From Rhodovulum robiginosum (GTDB lineage: Bacteria > Pseudomonadota > Alphaproteobacteria > Rhodobacterales > Rhodobacteraceae), in the NCBI RefSeq assembly GCF_003944755.1, contig NZ_RWGU01000051.1, positions 1 through 64,000 on the forward strand: a stretch of DNA of 64,000 bases, given 5' to 3'. The first letter of the stretch is position 1, and each line of letters opens with the position of its first letter. The notes beneath the pieces are model-generated. The model searched no databases. It was not told the origin of the DNA and saw only the letters and a list, made by a program, of their open reading frames with translations. Below are positions 51,573 through 60,745 of the stretch, piece after piece. Both the position numbers and the translations under genes were made by a program.

Positions 51573-52859
51573 ATGGACACGATCTTCGCCCAGGCGACGG
51601 CGCGCGGCAAAGCGGGCGTCGCGGTCATTCGCATTTCCGGGCCTAGGGCCCGCGCGGCGGCGGCGCTGTTGGCCGGTCCCTTGCCAGAGCCGCGCCGGGC
51701 CGGGCTGCGCCGGTTGCGCGACGGTGACACCATGCTGGACGAGGCGCTGGTGATCTGGTTCGAGGTGGGGGCCAGCTTTACCGGCGAAGAGGTTGTCGAG
51801 TTGCAGTGCCATGGCAGCCCGGCCACGTCTCGGGCGATCCTGCGCGTGCTGTCACGGGTCGATGGGCTGCGCGGCGCCGAGCCGGGCGAATTCACCCGCC
51901 GGGCGCTGGAAAACGGCTGCCTCGACATGGCGCAGGTCGAAGGGCTGGCCGACCTCCTGGAGGCCGAGACCGAGGCGCAACGCCGGCAGGCGCTGCGCGT
52001 GCTGTCCGGCGCGTTGGGGGCCAAGGCCGAAGGGTGGCGCGCGGCGTTGATTCGCGCCGCCGCTCTGATGACCGTGACCATCGACTTTGCCGACGAAGAG
52101 GTGCCGGCGGATGTGTCGGACGAGGTCTCGACGCTTTTGTCAAATGTGGCCGCCGAGCTGGCGCGAGAGATCGACGGCGTCGGAATCGCCGAGCGTATCC
52201 GGGAGGGGTTCGAGGTGGCCATCGTCGGGCCCGTGAATGCCGGAAAATCCACCCTTCTCAACGCGTTGGCCGGGCGCGACGCGGCCATCACCTCCGAACA
52301 TGCGGGCACGACCCGCGACGTGATCGAGGTGCGGATGGAGCTGAACGGGCTACCGGTGACAATGCTCGACACGGCCGGTCTGCGCGAGACAGACGACGCG
52401 GTCGAGGCGATCGGGGTCGCCCGTGCCCGGCAGCGCGCGCAGGGAGCCGACCTGCGGATCTTCCTGCTGGACGAAACCGGGTCCACCCTGGGGATCGAGC
52501 CGGGGCCCGAGGATATCGTGGTCTTGGGCAAGGCCGACCTGCACGCGGCAGGGCGGCTGGCCGTGTCGGGAAAGACGGGGGCCGGGCTGTCTGAGCTGAT
52601 CGCGCGGGTGACAATGGTTCTGGAGGGCCGGGCGGAGGGTGCTGCAACTGCCACGCGGGAACGCCACAGGGCCGCGATGAAACGTGCGCTGGTGTCTATC
52701 GAATCTGCTGGCGAGCATATATCTATGGGCGAGGCTGCGGCGGAACTCGCGGCGGAAGATGTGCAGGCCGCGATCCGGGCGCTTGATTCGCTTGTGGGGC
52801 GCGTGGATGTCGAGGCCGTGCTCGACGAGATCTTCGCGAGTTTCTGCCTCGGAAAGTGA
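51573..52859 (+). CDS. mnmE: tRNA modification GTPase MnmE
   Basis: 428 residues. With MnmG it installs the 5-carboxymethylaminomethyl group on wobble U34. The N-terminal THF-binding domain (about 1-115) has [20 protein letters not shown], then the helical domain and the inserted G domain with GPVNAGKST (219-227), TTRD and [10 protein letters not shown]. The G4 motif is GKAD, not NKxD. The C-terminus ends CLGK, supplying the catalytic Cys. The stop lies immediately before the mnmG Shine-Dalgarno sequence. Confidence 0.95.
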   Translation: MDTIFAQATARGKAGVAVIRISGPRARAAAALLAGPLPEPRRAGLRRLRDGDTMLDEALVIWFEVGASFTGEEVVELQCHGSPATSRAILRVLSRVDGLRGAEPGEFTRRALENGCLDMAQVEGLADLLEAETEAQRRQALRVLSGALGAKAEGWRAALIRAAALMTVTIDFADEEVPADVSDEVSTLLSNVAAELAREIDGVGIAERIREGFEVAIVGPVNAGKSTLLNALAGRDAAITSEHAGTTRDVIEVRMELNGLPVTMLDTAGLRETDDAVEAIGVARARQRAQGADLRIFLLDETGSTLGIEPGPEDIVVLGKADLHAAGRLAVSGKTGAGLSELIARVTMVLEGRAEGAATATRERHRAAMKRALVSIESAGEHISMGEAAAELAAEDVQAAIRALDSLVGRVDVEAVLDEIFASFCLGK

Positions 52860-52863
52860 GGAG

Positions 52864-52879
52864 TGTTTCACGTGAAACA
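52864..52879. promoter_or_regulatory. parS: parS site 1 (ParB-binding), at the mnmG start
   Basis: TGTTTCACGTGAAACA, a perfect 16-bp palindrome identical to the canonical parS. It begins right after the AGGAG of mnmG and includes the GTG start codon. ParA and ParB are encoded 2.5-4 kb downstream. Confidence 0.93.
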
Positions 52880-54737
52880 TCGCGCATTCGATGTGGTGGT
52901 GATCGGCGGCGGTCATGCAGGGGCCGAGGCGGCCCATGCGGCCGCGCGGCTGGGCGTGCGTGCTGCACTGGTCACATTGCGCCGAACCGATCTTGGCGTG
53001 ATGTCTTGCAACCCGGCCATTGGCGGCTTGGGCAAGGGCCACCTCGTCCGAGAGATCGACGCTCTGGACGGGCTGATGGGCCGGGCGGCCGACCGCGCCG
53101 GCATCCAGTTCCGCCTGTTGAACCGCCGCAAGGGTCCCGCAGTGCAGGGGCCGCGGGCGCAGGCCGACCGTCGGCTGTACCGTGCCGCGGTGCAGGATAT
53201 GCTGGGGACATGCGAAAACCTGACGATCATCGAGGGCGAGGCCGTCGACCTGATCGAGCGGGCCGGCGGTGTTTGCGGCGTGGTGCTGGCCGATGGGACA
53301 CGGCTGGAGGCTGCTGCCGTCGTGCTGACCACGGGCACGTTCCTGCGTGGCGTGATCCATATCGGCGAACGGCAGATCGCCGGGGGCCGCATGGGTGATT
53401 CGCCGGCAGTGCGCCTGGCCGAGCGGATCGACGGGTTCGGCCTGCCGCTGGGGCGGCTCAAGACGGGTACGCCGCCGCGGCTGGACGGGCGCACCATCGA
53501 TTGGGCTGCGCTGGACAAGCAGCCCGGCGACGACTCCCCGGTGATGTTTTCCTTTTTGCACCGGGCGCCGTTCGTGCGGCAGGTGGCGTGCGGGATCACG
53601 CATACCAACGCGCGCACGCATCAGATTATCCGAGACAATCTCGGCCGCTCGGCCATGTATGGCGGGCGGATCGAGGGCGTCGGGCCGCGCTATTGCCCCT
53701 CGATTGAGGACAAGGTGCAGCGCTTCGCCGACAAGGACTCGCACCAGATTTTCCTCGAACCCGAGGGGCTGGACGATGTGACGGTCTATCCCAACGGGAT
53801 CTCCACCTCTTTGCCCGAAGAGGTGCAGGACGCGTATGTGCACTCCATCGCCGGGCTGGAGGCCGCGCGCATTTTGCAGCCGGGCTATGCCATCGAATAC
53901 GATTACGTCGATCCGCGCGCCTTGACGGCCGAGTTGCGGCTGCGTGATGTGGCGGGGCTGTACCTTGCCGGGCAGATCAACGGCACGACCGGCTATGAAG
54001 AGGCCGCCGCCCAAGGGCTGGTGGCGGGGCTGAACGCGGGGCTTGCGGCCTTGGGGCGCGACGCGACACGGTTTCAGCGGACCGACAGCTATATCGGCGT
54101 CATGATCGATGATCTTGTCACCCGCGGTGTGAGCGAGCCCTACCGGATGTTTACCTCGCGGGCCGAGTTCCGCCTGTCGCTGCGGGCCGACAACGCCGAC
54201 CAGCGGCTAACGCCACTGGGCATGGACATCGGATGCGTCGGCGAGCCCCGACGGCAGGCCTTTCTGGCAAAGATGGATCGGATTGGCCAGGTGCGCGAGG
54301 TGTTGGACGGCATGTCCTTGACACCGAAGGAGGTCGCTGCCGCCGGGATCCGGGTGAATGCCGATGGCACCCGCCGGTCGGGCATGGACCTGCTGGCCTT
54401 TCCGGATGTGGGCTTTGACGACCTGCTGCCGCTGGATTCGCGGCTGGCCGCGGCGGACGCGGAAACGCGGGCCCAGGTGGCGCGCGATGCGCTTTACGCC
54501 AACTACATCCGCCGGCAGGCGCAGGATGTTGCGCAGATGAAGCGGGACGAGGCGGTGCGCTTGCCCGCCGACATGGATTTTGCGTCGATTGATGGCCTGT
54601 CGAGCGAGTTGCGGCAAAAACTGTCGTCGACGCGGCCCGAAACCCTCGCCCAGGCCGCGAGAATCGACGGGATGACGCCGGCGGCGCTGGCCCTGGTGCT
54701 GGCCAAGCTGCGGCAGGCGCAGCGGCGCAGCGCATGA
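52872..54737 (+). CDS. mnmG: tRNA uridine 5-carboxymethylaminomethyl modification enzyme MnmG (GidA)
   Basis: 621 residues from the GTG at 52872. That start has AGGAG eight bases upstream; a GTG at 52863, in the same frame, would overlap the Shine-Dalgarno sequence. FAD-binding [14 protein letters not shown] follows, then [22 protein letters not shown], the [17 protein letters not shown] segment, [13 protein letters not shown], and the C-terminal [10 protein letters not shown] helix region. It forms the MnmEG complex with the preceding gene. The parS palindrome covers the start codon, so ParB binding and translation initiation signals share the same bases in DNA and RNA. The end overlaps rsmG by four bases. 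Confidence 0.96.
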   Translation: MKHRAFDVVVIGGGHAGAEAAHAAARLGVRAALVTLRRTDLGVMSCNPAIGGLGKGHLVREIDALDGLMGRAADRAGIQFRLLNRRKGPAVQGPRAQADRRLYRAAVQDMLGTCENLTIIEGEAVDLIERAGGVCGVVLADGTRLEAAAVVLTTGTFLRGVIHIGERQIAGGRMGDSPAVRLAERIDGFGLPLGRLKTGTPPRLDGRTIDWAALDKQPGDDSPVMFSFLHRAPFVRQVACGITHTNARTHQIIRDNLGRSAMYGGRIEGVGPRYCPSIEDKVQRFADKDSHQIFLEPEGLDDVTVYPNGISTSLPEEVQDAYVHSIAGLEAARILQPGYAIEYDYVDPRALTAELRLRDVAGLYLAGQINGTTGYEEAAAQGLVAGLNAGLAALGRDATRFQRTDSYIGVMIDDLVTRGVSEPYRMFTSRAEFRLSLRADNADQRLTPLGMDIGCVGEPRRQAFLAKMDRIGQVREVLDGMSLTPKEVAAAGIRVNADGTRRSGMDLLAFPDVGFDDLLPLDSRLAAADAETRAQVARDALYANYIRRQAQDVAQMKRDEAVRLPADMDFASIDGLSSELRQKLSSTRPETLAQAARIDGMTPAALALVLAKLRQAQRRSA

Positions 54738-55354
54738 CCCCCAGCCAGGCCGAGCTGGGGCTTGATGTTTCACGTGAAACATTCGAGCGGCTCGAAATCT
54801 ACGCGGCGCTGCTGCGCAAGTGGAACCGGGCGATCAACCTTGTTTCGCCCGCCTCGCTCGACGCGCTGTGGACGCGGCACATCGCCGATTCCGCCCAGGT
54901 GTTTTCGCTAGCGCCGGAAGGTGCCGAGACCTGGGCCGATCTGGGCAGCGGGGGCGGGTTTCCGGGGATGGTCATTGCCATTCTCGCGGCCGAACTGCGG
55001 CCGTCGCTGGCCGTGACCCTGGTCGAAAGCGACAAGCGCAAGGCGACTTTCCTGCAAGCCGTCGCGCGGGATACCGGGGTCGCGGCCGATATCCGACCCG
55101 CCCGAATCGAAGAGGTTTCGCCGCTGGGCGCAGAGGTGCTGAGCGCCCGCGCGCTGGCGCCTTTGATTGTGCTTTTGGGCTATGCAGAACGGCATCTGGC
55201 GGCAGGCGGAGTGGCCCTGTTCCCAAAAGGCGCACGCCATCGCGGCGAAGTCGCCGCGGCGCTTGCATCCTGGCAGTTCGACGTTCAAACAGTTGCCAGC
55301 CGGACCGAGGCAGACGGCGTTATCCTAAGAATCGGAGGCATTTCCCGTGTCTGA
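54734..55354 (+). CDS. rsmG: 16S rRNA (guanine-527-N7)-methyltransferase RsmG (GidB)
   Basis: 206 residues. It methylates G527 of 16S rRNA; loss gives low-level streptomycin resistance. The N-terminus has [24 protein letters not shown], with Val-Ser-Arg-Glu-Thr encoded by parS 2. The SAM-binding loop is [15 protein letters not shown], followed by [13 protein letters not shown] and the [16 protein letters not shown] motif. The ATG overlaps the mnmG stop in ATGA, and the end overlaps parA by eight bases. Confidence 0.96.
   Translation: MTPSQAELGLDVSRETFERLEIYAALLRKWNRAINLVSPASLDALWTRHIADSAQVFSLAPEGAETWADLGSGGGFPGMVIAILAAELRPSLAVTLVESDKRKATFLQAVARDTGVAADIRPARIEEVSPLGAEVLSARALAPLIVLLGYAERHLAAGGVALFPKGARHRGEVAAALASWQFDVQTVASRTEADGVILRIGGISRV
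54766..54781. promoter_or_regulatory. parS: parS site 2, inside the rsmG coding sequence
   Basis: A second perfect TGTTTCACGTGAAACA, 1.9 kb from the first, within codons 11-16 of rsmG. The palindrome is translated as Val-Ser-Arg-Glu-Thr. Confidence 0.93.
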
Positions 55355-56156
55355 TCCCACGCGCCCGTACGCGCCGAAAATCATCGCTGTGGCCAACCAG
55401 AAAGGCGGGGTCGGCAAGACGACCACCGCCATCAACCTGGGCGCGGCGCTGGTCGATGAGGGTATGACCGTCCTCATCGTCGACATCGACCCGCAGGGCA
55501 ACGCCTCTACCGGGCTCGGGATCGAGGCCGAGCAGCGCACGCGGACAACCTACGACCTGTTGCTGGAGGATGCGCCCCTGTCCGAGGTGATTCGGGCCAC
55601 CAATGTCGACGGCCTGCTGATCGCGCCGGCCACGACCGACCTCAGCTCGGCCGACATTGAAATGGTGGCGAATGAAAAGCGCAGCTATCTGCTGCATGAC
55701 GCACTGCGCCAGCCCGCGATCGACAGCTATGGCATTGATTATATCCTGATCGACTGCCCGCCATCGCTCAGCCTGCTGACGGTGAACGCGATGGTCGCGG
55801 CGCATTCGGTGTTGGTGCCTCTGCAAAGCGAGTTCTTCGCGCTGGAGGGGCTATCGCAACTGATGCTGACGATCCGCGAATTGCGCCAGACTGCGAATCC
55901 GCGTTTGCGGATCGAGGGCGTGGTGCTGACCATGGCCGATTCGCGCAACAAGCTGTCTCAACAGGTGGAACATGATGCACGCGCCTACCTGGGCGAGCTG
56001 GTCTTCGACACGGTGATCCCGCGCAATGTCCGCGTCAGCGAGGCGCCGTCTTTTGCGGTGCCGGTGCTGGAATACGACCCGGCCTCGAAGGGTTCCGCAG
56101 CCTATCGGGCCTTGGCGCGCGAGATGTTGCGCGGCAAGCTGTCGGCAGCGGGATAA
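55347..56156 (+). CDS. parA: Chromosome partitioning ATPase ParA (Soj)
   Basis: 269 residues, beginning at a GTG inside the end of rsmG. The deviant Walker A motif KGGVGKTT lies at residues 19-26 (AVANQKGGVGKTTTAINLG), followed by VDIDPQGNASTGLG and the LIDCPPSLSLLTVNAM Walker B region. ParA forms a DNA-bound gradient that pulls the ParB-parS complexes, moving the newly copied origin. The N-terminal extension is short, so this is a chromosomal type. It is followed 13 bases later by parB. Confidence 0.97.
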   Translation: MSDPTRPYAPKIIAVANQKGGVGKTTTAINLGAALVDEGMTVLIVDIDPQGNASTGLGIEAEQRTRTTYDLLLEDAPLSEVIRATNVDGLLIAPATTDLSSADIEMVANEKRSYLLHDALRQPAIDSYGIDYILIDCPPSLSLLTVNAMVAAHSVLVPLQSEFFALEGLSQLMLTIRELRQTANPRLRIEGVVLTMADSRNKLSQQVEHDARAYLGELVFDTVIPRNVRVSEAPSFAVPVLEYDPASKGSAAYRALAREMLRGKLSAAG

Positions 56157-56169
56157 GCGGAGGCAGAGC

Positions 56170-57072
56170 ATGAACACGAAAAAACCCGAACGCCGTGGCC
56201 TTGGGCGGGGGCTGTCGGCCCTGATGGCCGATGTGAACATCGAGCCCGAGGGCGACGCGCCTGCGCGCAAACCCGACCAGACCCTGCCGCTGGAGCTGCT
56301 GGAGCCGAACCCCGACCAGCCGCGGCGGCAGTTTTCCGACGAGGCACTGGGCGAGCTGGCCGATTCGATCCGCGAAAAGGGGATCATCCAGCCGCTGATC
56401 GTGCGGCCGAGCAAAAAGCGCGAGGGCGCGTTCGAAATCGTGGCGGGCGAGCGGCGCTGGCGCGCCGCGCAACGCGCGCAGTTGCACGATGTGCCGGTGA
56501 TCATCCGCGAGCTTGACGACGTCGAAGTGCTGGAAATCGCAATCATCGAGAACATCCAGCGCGCCGACCTCAACGCGGTGGACGAAGCGACCGGCTATCG
56601 CCAGTTGATGGATCGATTCGGCCATACCCAGGAAAAGGTGGCCGAGGCGCTGGGCAAGAGCCGCAGCCATATCGCCAACTTGCTGCGGCTTCTGCAACTG
56701 CCGGACGAGGTTCAGACCCATCTGCGCGAGGGGCGGCTGTCGGCGGGCCATGCCCGCGCGCTGATCACCAGCGACGACCCGGTTGCACTGGCGCGGCGGG
56801 TGATCGAGGGCGGCCTGTCGGTGCGTGAAACCGAGGCGATGACCCGCAAGCCCACGGCCGAAGTGCCGCGCAAGCCCAAGGCCGTGGCCGAAAAGGACGC
56901 CGACACCCGCGCGCTGGAAGAAGACCTGTCGGCCAATCTCGGGATGACCGTCAGCATCGACCATCGGCCCGGCGGCGAATCGGGCGAGGTGGTGATCCGC
57001 TACCGGACGCTCGATCAGCTCGATACCTTGTGCGGCAAGCTGACGGCCAGTTCGGGCAACATCTTCGAGTAG
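56170..57072 (+). CDS. parB: Chromosome partitioning protein ParB (Spo0J)
   Basis: 300 residues. ParB binds parS and spreads as a CTP-dependent sliding clamp. The ParA-interacting N-terminus RRGLGRGLSALMAD is present. The CTPase motifs are in the Noc/ParB domain: QPRRQFSDEAL, IQPLIVRP and GERRWRAAQRA. The helix-turn-helix has EKVAEALGKSRSHIANLLRLL, and the C-terminal dimer domain (about 255-300) includes MTVSIDHRPGGESGEVVIRYRTLDQLD in pieces. CGGAGG lies upstream. parS sites 1 and 2 lie about 2.4 and 1.4 kb upstream of parA-parB boundary genes. Confidence 0.97.
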   Translation: MNTKKPERRGLGRGLSALMADVNIEPEGDAPARKPDQTLPLELLEPNPDQPRRQFSDEALGELADSIREKGIIQPLIVRPSKKREGAFEIVAGERRWRAAQRAQLHDVPVIIRELDDVEVLEIAIIENIQRADLNAVDEATGYRQLMDRFGHTQEKVAEALGKSRSHIANLLRLLQLPDEVQTHLREGRLSAGHARALITSDDPVALARRVIEGGLSVRETEAMTRKPTAEVPRKPKAVAEKDADTRALEEDLSANLGMTVSIDHRPGGESGEVVIRYRTLDQLDTLCGKLTASSGNIFE

Positions 57073-57075
57073 CGG

Positions 57076-58239
57076 TCAGTCCGGCAATAGCGCGCGCAGA
57101 AGAGCGTTGAGCAGGCTGCGGCCGGTTGCGGTGGCGCGCAGGGTGCCGCCGGTGGTTTCGACCAGGCCAATTTCCGATAAATCCTTGATTTTATTATCAT
57201 TAACGGTCTGGTCGGCGATCGCTTCGTAACGGTCCAGGGAAATGCCCTCGCGCAGCCGCAGCCCCATCATCAGGTATTCCGCCGCCTGATCGGCGGGCGA
57301 CAGGGGCATGCGCGGCAGCTCTCCGTCGCCCCGCGTCTCGACCGCGTCCAGCCACGCTGCGGGCGCCAGCGGCGTCTCGGTGGCCCAGCGCGTGCCGCCC
57401 AGGGTCAGGCGGCCATGTGCGCCGGGGCCGATACCGGCATAATCGCCGGCGCGCCAGTAAATCAGGTTGTGGCGCGATTCCGCCCCGGGTCGCGCGTGGT
57501 TGGAAATCTCGTAGGCGGGCAGACCGGCGGTCTCGCAGATCTCTTGGGTGGCGGCATAAAGGTCGGCGGCGCGGTCGTCGTCGGGCAGGCCGCGCAGGCC
57601 GCCCCGCGCGTGGCGGTCCCCGAAGGCGGTGCCGGGTTCGATGGTCAACTGGTAGAGTGACAGGTGATCGGCGGCCATCCCCAGCGCCTCGGTCAGCTCC
57701 GTCTGCCAGTCTTCGAGGCGCTGATCCTGCCGCGCATAGATCAGGTCAAAGCTGACCCGGTCAAAGCTGTCGCGCGCCACGTCAAAGGCAGCGCGGGCCT
57801 CGGCCACGCTGTGCATCCGCCCAAGCCGCTTGAGGTCGGCGTCGTTCAGCGCCTGGATGCCCATCGAGACACGGGAAACGCCGGCGTCCCGATAGGCTCT
57901 GAAGCGGCCCGATTCCACCGATGTCGGGTTGGCCTCCAGCGTGACTTCGGGGTCGTTCGCGGCCGGCCAGGCGGCGCGCACCCGTTCCAGGATCGCGGCC
58001 ACCAGGTCCGGCGCCATCAGGCTGGGCGTGCCGCCGCCGAAGAACACGCTGTTCAGTACCCGCGGCCCGGTTTCGGCTGCAACACGGTCGATTTCCGCGA
58101 GGTAGGCGCGCTGCCAGCGGGCCTGATCGATCTCGGCAGAGACGTGCGAGTTGAAATCGCAATACGGGCATTTCGCCAGGCAGAACGGCCAGTGCATATA
58201 GAGGCCGAACCCGCCCGCCTGCCAAATCTCAGCGGTCAA
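57076..58239 (-). CDS. hemW: Radical SAM haem chaperone HemW
   Basis: 387 residues. The radical-SAM [4Fe-4S] cysteines are Cys20, Cys24 and Cys27 (HWPFCLAKCPYCDFN), with an additional partner-like Phe-Asn pattern typical of HemW rather than the true coproporphyrinogen dehydrogenase HemN, which has a longer N-terminal extension. FFGGGTPSLM, the EANPTS motif and GPGAHGRL are present. HemW binds haem and inserts it into respiratory proteins. It converges on parB, three bases separating the stops, and its start overlaps rdgB by 11 bases. Confidence 0.93.
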   Translation of the reverse strand: MTAEIWQAGGFGLYMHWPFCLAKCPYCDFNSHVSAEIDQARWQRAYLAEIDRVAAETGPRVLNSVFFGGGTPSLMAPDLVAAILERVRAAWPAANDPEVTLEANPTSVESGRFRAYRDAGVSRVSMGIQALNDADLKRLGRMHSVAEARAAFDVARDSFDRVSFDLIYARQDQRLEDWQTELTEALGMAADHLSLYQLTIEPGTAFGDRHARGGLRGLPDDDRAADLYAATQEICETAGLPAYEISNHARPGAESRHNLIYWRAGDYAGIGPGAHGRLTLGGTRWATETPLAPAAWLDAVETRGDGELPRMPLSPADQAAEYLMMGLRLREGISLDRYEAIADQTVNDNKIKDLSEIGLVETTGGTLRATATGRSLLNALLRALLPD

Positions 58240-58837
58240 AGACCTTCACCAACTCTGCAAAGGCGCGGGCGCGGTGGCTGATCTTGTTCTTTTCCCAGCG
58301 GTCCATCTCGCCAAAGGTCATATCGTAGCCCTCGGGCTGAAAGATCGGGTCGTAGCCGTGGCCCTGATCGCCACGCATCGGCCAGACGATGCGCCCCGGC
58401 ATCCGGCCGGCAAACACCTCGTCATGCCCGTCGGGCCAGGCCAGCACGAAGGTGCAGCAAAACGTGGCAAGCCTGGGTTCGGGCGCGGCCGCCTCTTCGA
58501 GCTTGCGCCAGACCTTTTCCATCGCCATGGGGAAGTCCCGGCCAGAGCCTGTTTCGGCCCAATCTGCGGTGTAGACGCCCGGCGCGCCGTCCAGCGCCGC
58601 GACCTCCAGCCCGCTATCGTCGGCCAGCGCGGGCAGGCCGGAGGCACGGGCGGCGCCGTGGGCCTTGATCCGGGCGTTGCCGACAAAGGAGGTTTCGGTT
58701 TCCTCGGGTTCGGGCAGTCCGTGATCGGCCGCCGAGGTCACGGAAATGCCGAACGGGTCGAGCAGATGCGCGATCTCTTCCAGCTTGCCGCGGTTGTGGG
58801 TCGCCACCAGGAGTGTCTTGTCGGTAAAGCGCCGCAT
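58229..58837 (-). CDS. rdgB: Non-canonical purine NTP pyrophosphatase (RdgB/HAM1)
   Basis: 202 residues. It hydrolyses dITP, XTP and dHAPTP, preventing mis-incorporation into DNA. Family blocks: LLVATHNRGKLEEI, the ETETSFVGNARIKAHGAARASGLPALADDSGLEV stretch (shown in sections), YDPIFQPEGYD, and the C-terminal SHRARAFAEL. The ATG at 58837 is one base from the rph stop; a longer frame to 58873 lies within rph and is not supported. It overlaps the hemW start. rph-rdgB-hemW is a widespread gene order. Confidence 0.96.
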   Translation of the reverse strand: MRRFTDKTLLVATHNRGKLEEIAHLLDPFGISVTSAADHGLPEPEETETSFVGNARIKAHGAARASGLPALADDSGLEVAALDGAPGVYTADWAETGSGRDFPMAMEKVWRKLEEAAAPEPRLATFCCTFVLAWPDGHDEVFAGRMPGRIVWPMRGDQGHGYDPIFQPEGYDMTFGEMDRWEKNKISHRARAFAELVKVFDR

Positions 58838-58838
58838 C

Positions 58839-59555
58839 TCAGCGCCCCACGGCGGCCTTTTGCGCGGCGGCAAGCTGGGCGACGCCCGTCTCGGCCAGCT
58901 CCATCAACGTATCCATCTGCGCACGGCTGAAGGTGGCCCCCTCGGCCGACATCTGCACCTCGATCAGCCGGCCGTGGCCCGTCATCACGAAATTGCCATC
59001 GACCCCGGCCTCGCTGTCCTCGGGGTAGTCGAGATCCAGCACGGGCTGGCCGGCGTAGATCCCGCAGGACACCGCCGCGACGGGCTCGATCAGCGGGTCC
59101 GAGATGACCTCGCCGGTTTTCATCAGCTTGTCGACGGCCAGCCGCAGGGCGACCCAGCCGCCGGTGATCGACGCGCAGCGGGTGCCGCCATCGGCCTGGA
59201 TGACGTCGCAATCCACGGTGATCTGACGTTCGCCCAGCGCCACCCGGTCGACGCCTGCACGCAGGCTGCGCCCGATCAGGCGTTGGATTTCGACGGTGCG
59301 TCCGCCCTGTTTTCCGGCCGTCGCCTCGCGGCGCATCCGGCTGCCCGTGGCGCGCGGCAGCATGCCGTATTCGGCGGTGACCCACCCAAGCCCGCTGTTT
59401 TTCAGAAACGGCGGCACGCGCTCCTCCAGCGAGGCGGTGCACAGCACATGCGTGTCGCCGACCTTGATCATGCAAGACCCTTCGGCATGTTTCGTGACGC
59501 CCGTCTCGATTGAAATCGGGCGCATTTCACTTATCTCTCGACCAGACGGGCGCAT
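58839..59555 (-). CDS. rph: Ribonuclease PH
   Basis: 238 residues. RNase PH removes 3' extra nucleotides from tRNA precursors using phosphate. The start is the family-typical [19 protein letters not shown]. Motifs [38 protein letters not shown] and [14 protein letters not shown] are complete, as is the phosphate-binding region. It is divergent from hrcA across 101 bases and heads the leftward rph-rdgB-hemW unit. All catalytic residues appear to be present, unlike the frameshifted copy in some E. coli strains. Confidence 0.97.
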   Translation of the reverse strand: MRPSGREISEMRPISIETGVTKHAEGSCMIKVGDTHVLCTASLEERVPPFLKNSGLGWVTAEYGMLPRATGSRMRREATAGKQGGRTVEIQRLIGRSLRAGVDRVALGERQITVDCDVIQADGGTRCASITGGWVALRLAVDKLMKTGEVISDPLIEPVAAVSCGIYAGQPVLDLDYPEDSEAGVDGNFVMTGHGRLIEVQMSAEGATFSRAQMDTLMELAETGVAQLAAAQKAAVGR

Positions 59556-59617
59556 GGGTCGTCCTCATATGAATTCGGCGCTTTGCTCCCATGCCGCGCC
59601 GCGCGATGCAAGCCCGA

Positions 59618-59646
59618 TTGACGCCACGCCAAGCTGCCCTTTAATG
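59618..59646 (+). promoter_or_regulatory. Candidate hrcA promoter
   Basis: TTGACG (59618-59623) and TTAATG (59641-59646) are 17 bases apart, ending 10 bases before the hrcA ATG, so the 5' leader would be very short. No CIRCE element is visible between rph and hrcA. Confidence 0.45.
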
Positions 59647-59656
59647 GCGGGGCTTC

Positions 59657-60742
59657 ATGGAGATGAGACCGGTGAACGAGAGTGCCAACATTCTCGCGGA
59701 AATGAACGAACGCTCGCGCGAGGTGTTTCGGCGGGTGGTCGAAGGCTATCTGGACAGCGGCGACCCGGTGGGGTCGCGCACTCTGACCCGCAGCATGAGC
59801 CAAAAGGTCAGCGCGGCCACCATCCGCAACGTGATGCAGGATCTCGAATATCTCGGCCTTCTCGACAGCCCGCACGTGTCGGCGGGGCGGGTGCCCACGC
59901 AACTGGGGCTGAGGATGTTCGTCGACGGGCTGCTGGAGGTGAACAGCCTCGATGCCGCCGACCGCGAAAAGATCGACGCGACGATGGGCAGCAACGAGCG
60001 CGACGTGGCCACCATGCTCGACCGTGTGGGGTCGGCGCTGTCGGGCGTGACGCACGGGGCCAGCCTGGTGCTGGCGCCCAAGCACGAGGCGCCGATTCGG
60101 CATATCGAGTTCGTCAGCCTCGCGCCCGACAGGGCGCTCGCGGTGCTGGTCTTTGCCGACGGGCACGTGGAGAACCGCGTGTTCCGACCGGCGGCCGGGC
60201 ACACCCCGTCGGCGATGCGGGAGGCCGCGAATTTCGTCAACGCGCTGGCCGAGGGCAAGACCCTGACCGACCTGCGCGAGGTGATGGAGGCCGAGATCGT
60301 CCGCCGCCGGAGAGAGCTCGACGGCCTCGCCCGCGACATGATCGAAAGCGGCATGGCCATCTGGGAGAACGAGGGCGAGCCTTATGAGCGCCTGATCGTG
60401 CGCGGGCGCGCCAACCTCCTGGGCGACGGGCCCGAGGTGGAGGATCTCGAACGCATCCGAAACCTGTTCGACGACCTCGAACGAAAGCGCGATATCGTCG
60501 AGTTTCTTGAACTTGCCGAAGACGGCGAAGGCGTGCGCATCTTCATCGGCTCTGAGAACAAGCTTTTTTCACTTTCGGGTTCCTCTTTGGTGGTCTCTCC
60601 ATATATGAACGCGGATCGTAAGATTATCGGCGCCGTGGGCGTAATCGGGCCGACCCGGCTGAACTACGGGCGGATCGTTCCCATCGTCGATTACACGGCG
60701 CAACTGGTCGGGCGGCTGATCTCTGACCGGGGCAAGGGGTAA
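59657..60742 (+). CDS. hrcA: Heat-inducible transcription repressor HrcA
   Basis: 361 residues. The winged helix-turn-helix N-terminus has LDSGDPVGSRTLTRSMSQKVSAATIRNVMQDLEYLGLL (in sections) and SAGRVPTQLGLRMFVD; the C-terminal part has the IFIGSENKLFSLSGSSLVVSPY and GAVGVIGPTRLNYGRIVPIV blocks. HrcA represses groESL-type operons by binding CIRCE; none is upstream here, so the repressor is probably not autoregulated through CIRCE. ATGs at 59657 and 59663 and a GTG at 59672 are possible starts. It is followed three bases later by grpE. Confidence 0.95.
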   Translation: MEMRPVNESANILAEMNERSREVFRRVVEGYLDSGDPVGSRTLTRSMSQKVSAATIRNVMQDLEYLGLLDSPHVSAGRVPTQLGLRMFVDGLLEVNSLDAADREKIDATMGSNERDVATMLDRVGSALSGVTHGASLVLAPKHEAPIRHIEFVSLAPDRALAVLVFADGHVENRVFRPAAGHTPSAMREAANFVNALAEGKTLTDLREVMEAEIVRRRRELDGLARDMIESGMAIWENEGEPYERLIVRGRANLLGDGPEVEDLERIRNLFDDLERKRDIVEFLELAEDGEGVRIFIGSENKLFSLSGSSLVVSPYMNADRKIIGAVGVIGPTRLNYGRIVPIVDYTAQLVGRLISDRGKG

Positions 60743-60745
60743 GAC

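Noticed and set aside
49988-52654. An 888-codon minus-strand frame across rho and mnmE
   Set aside because: rho and mnmE are unmistakable on the plus strand. The antisense frame is Ser/Arg/Ala-rich with no domain.
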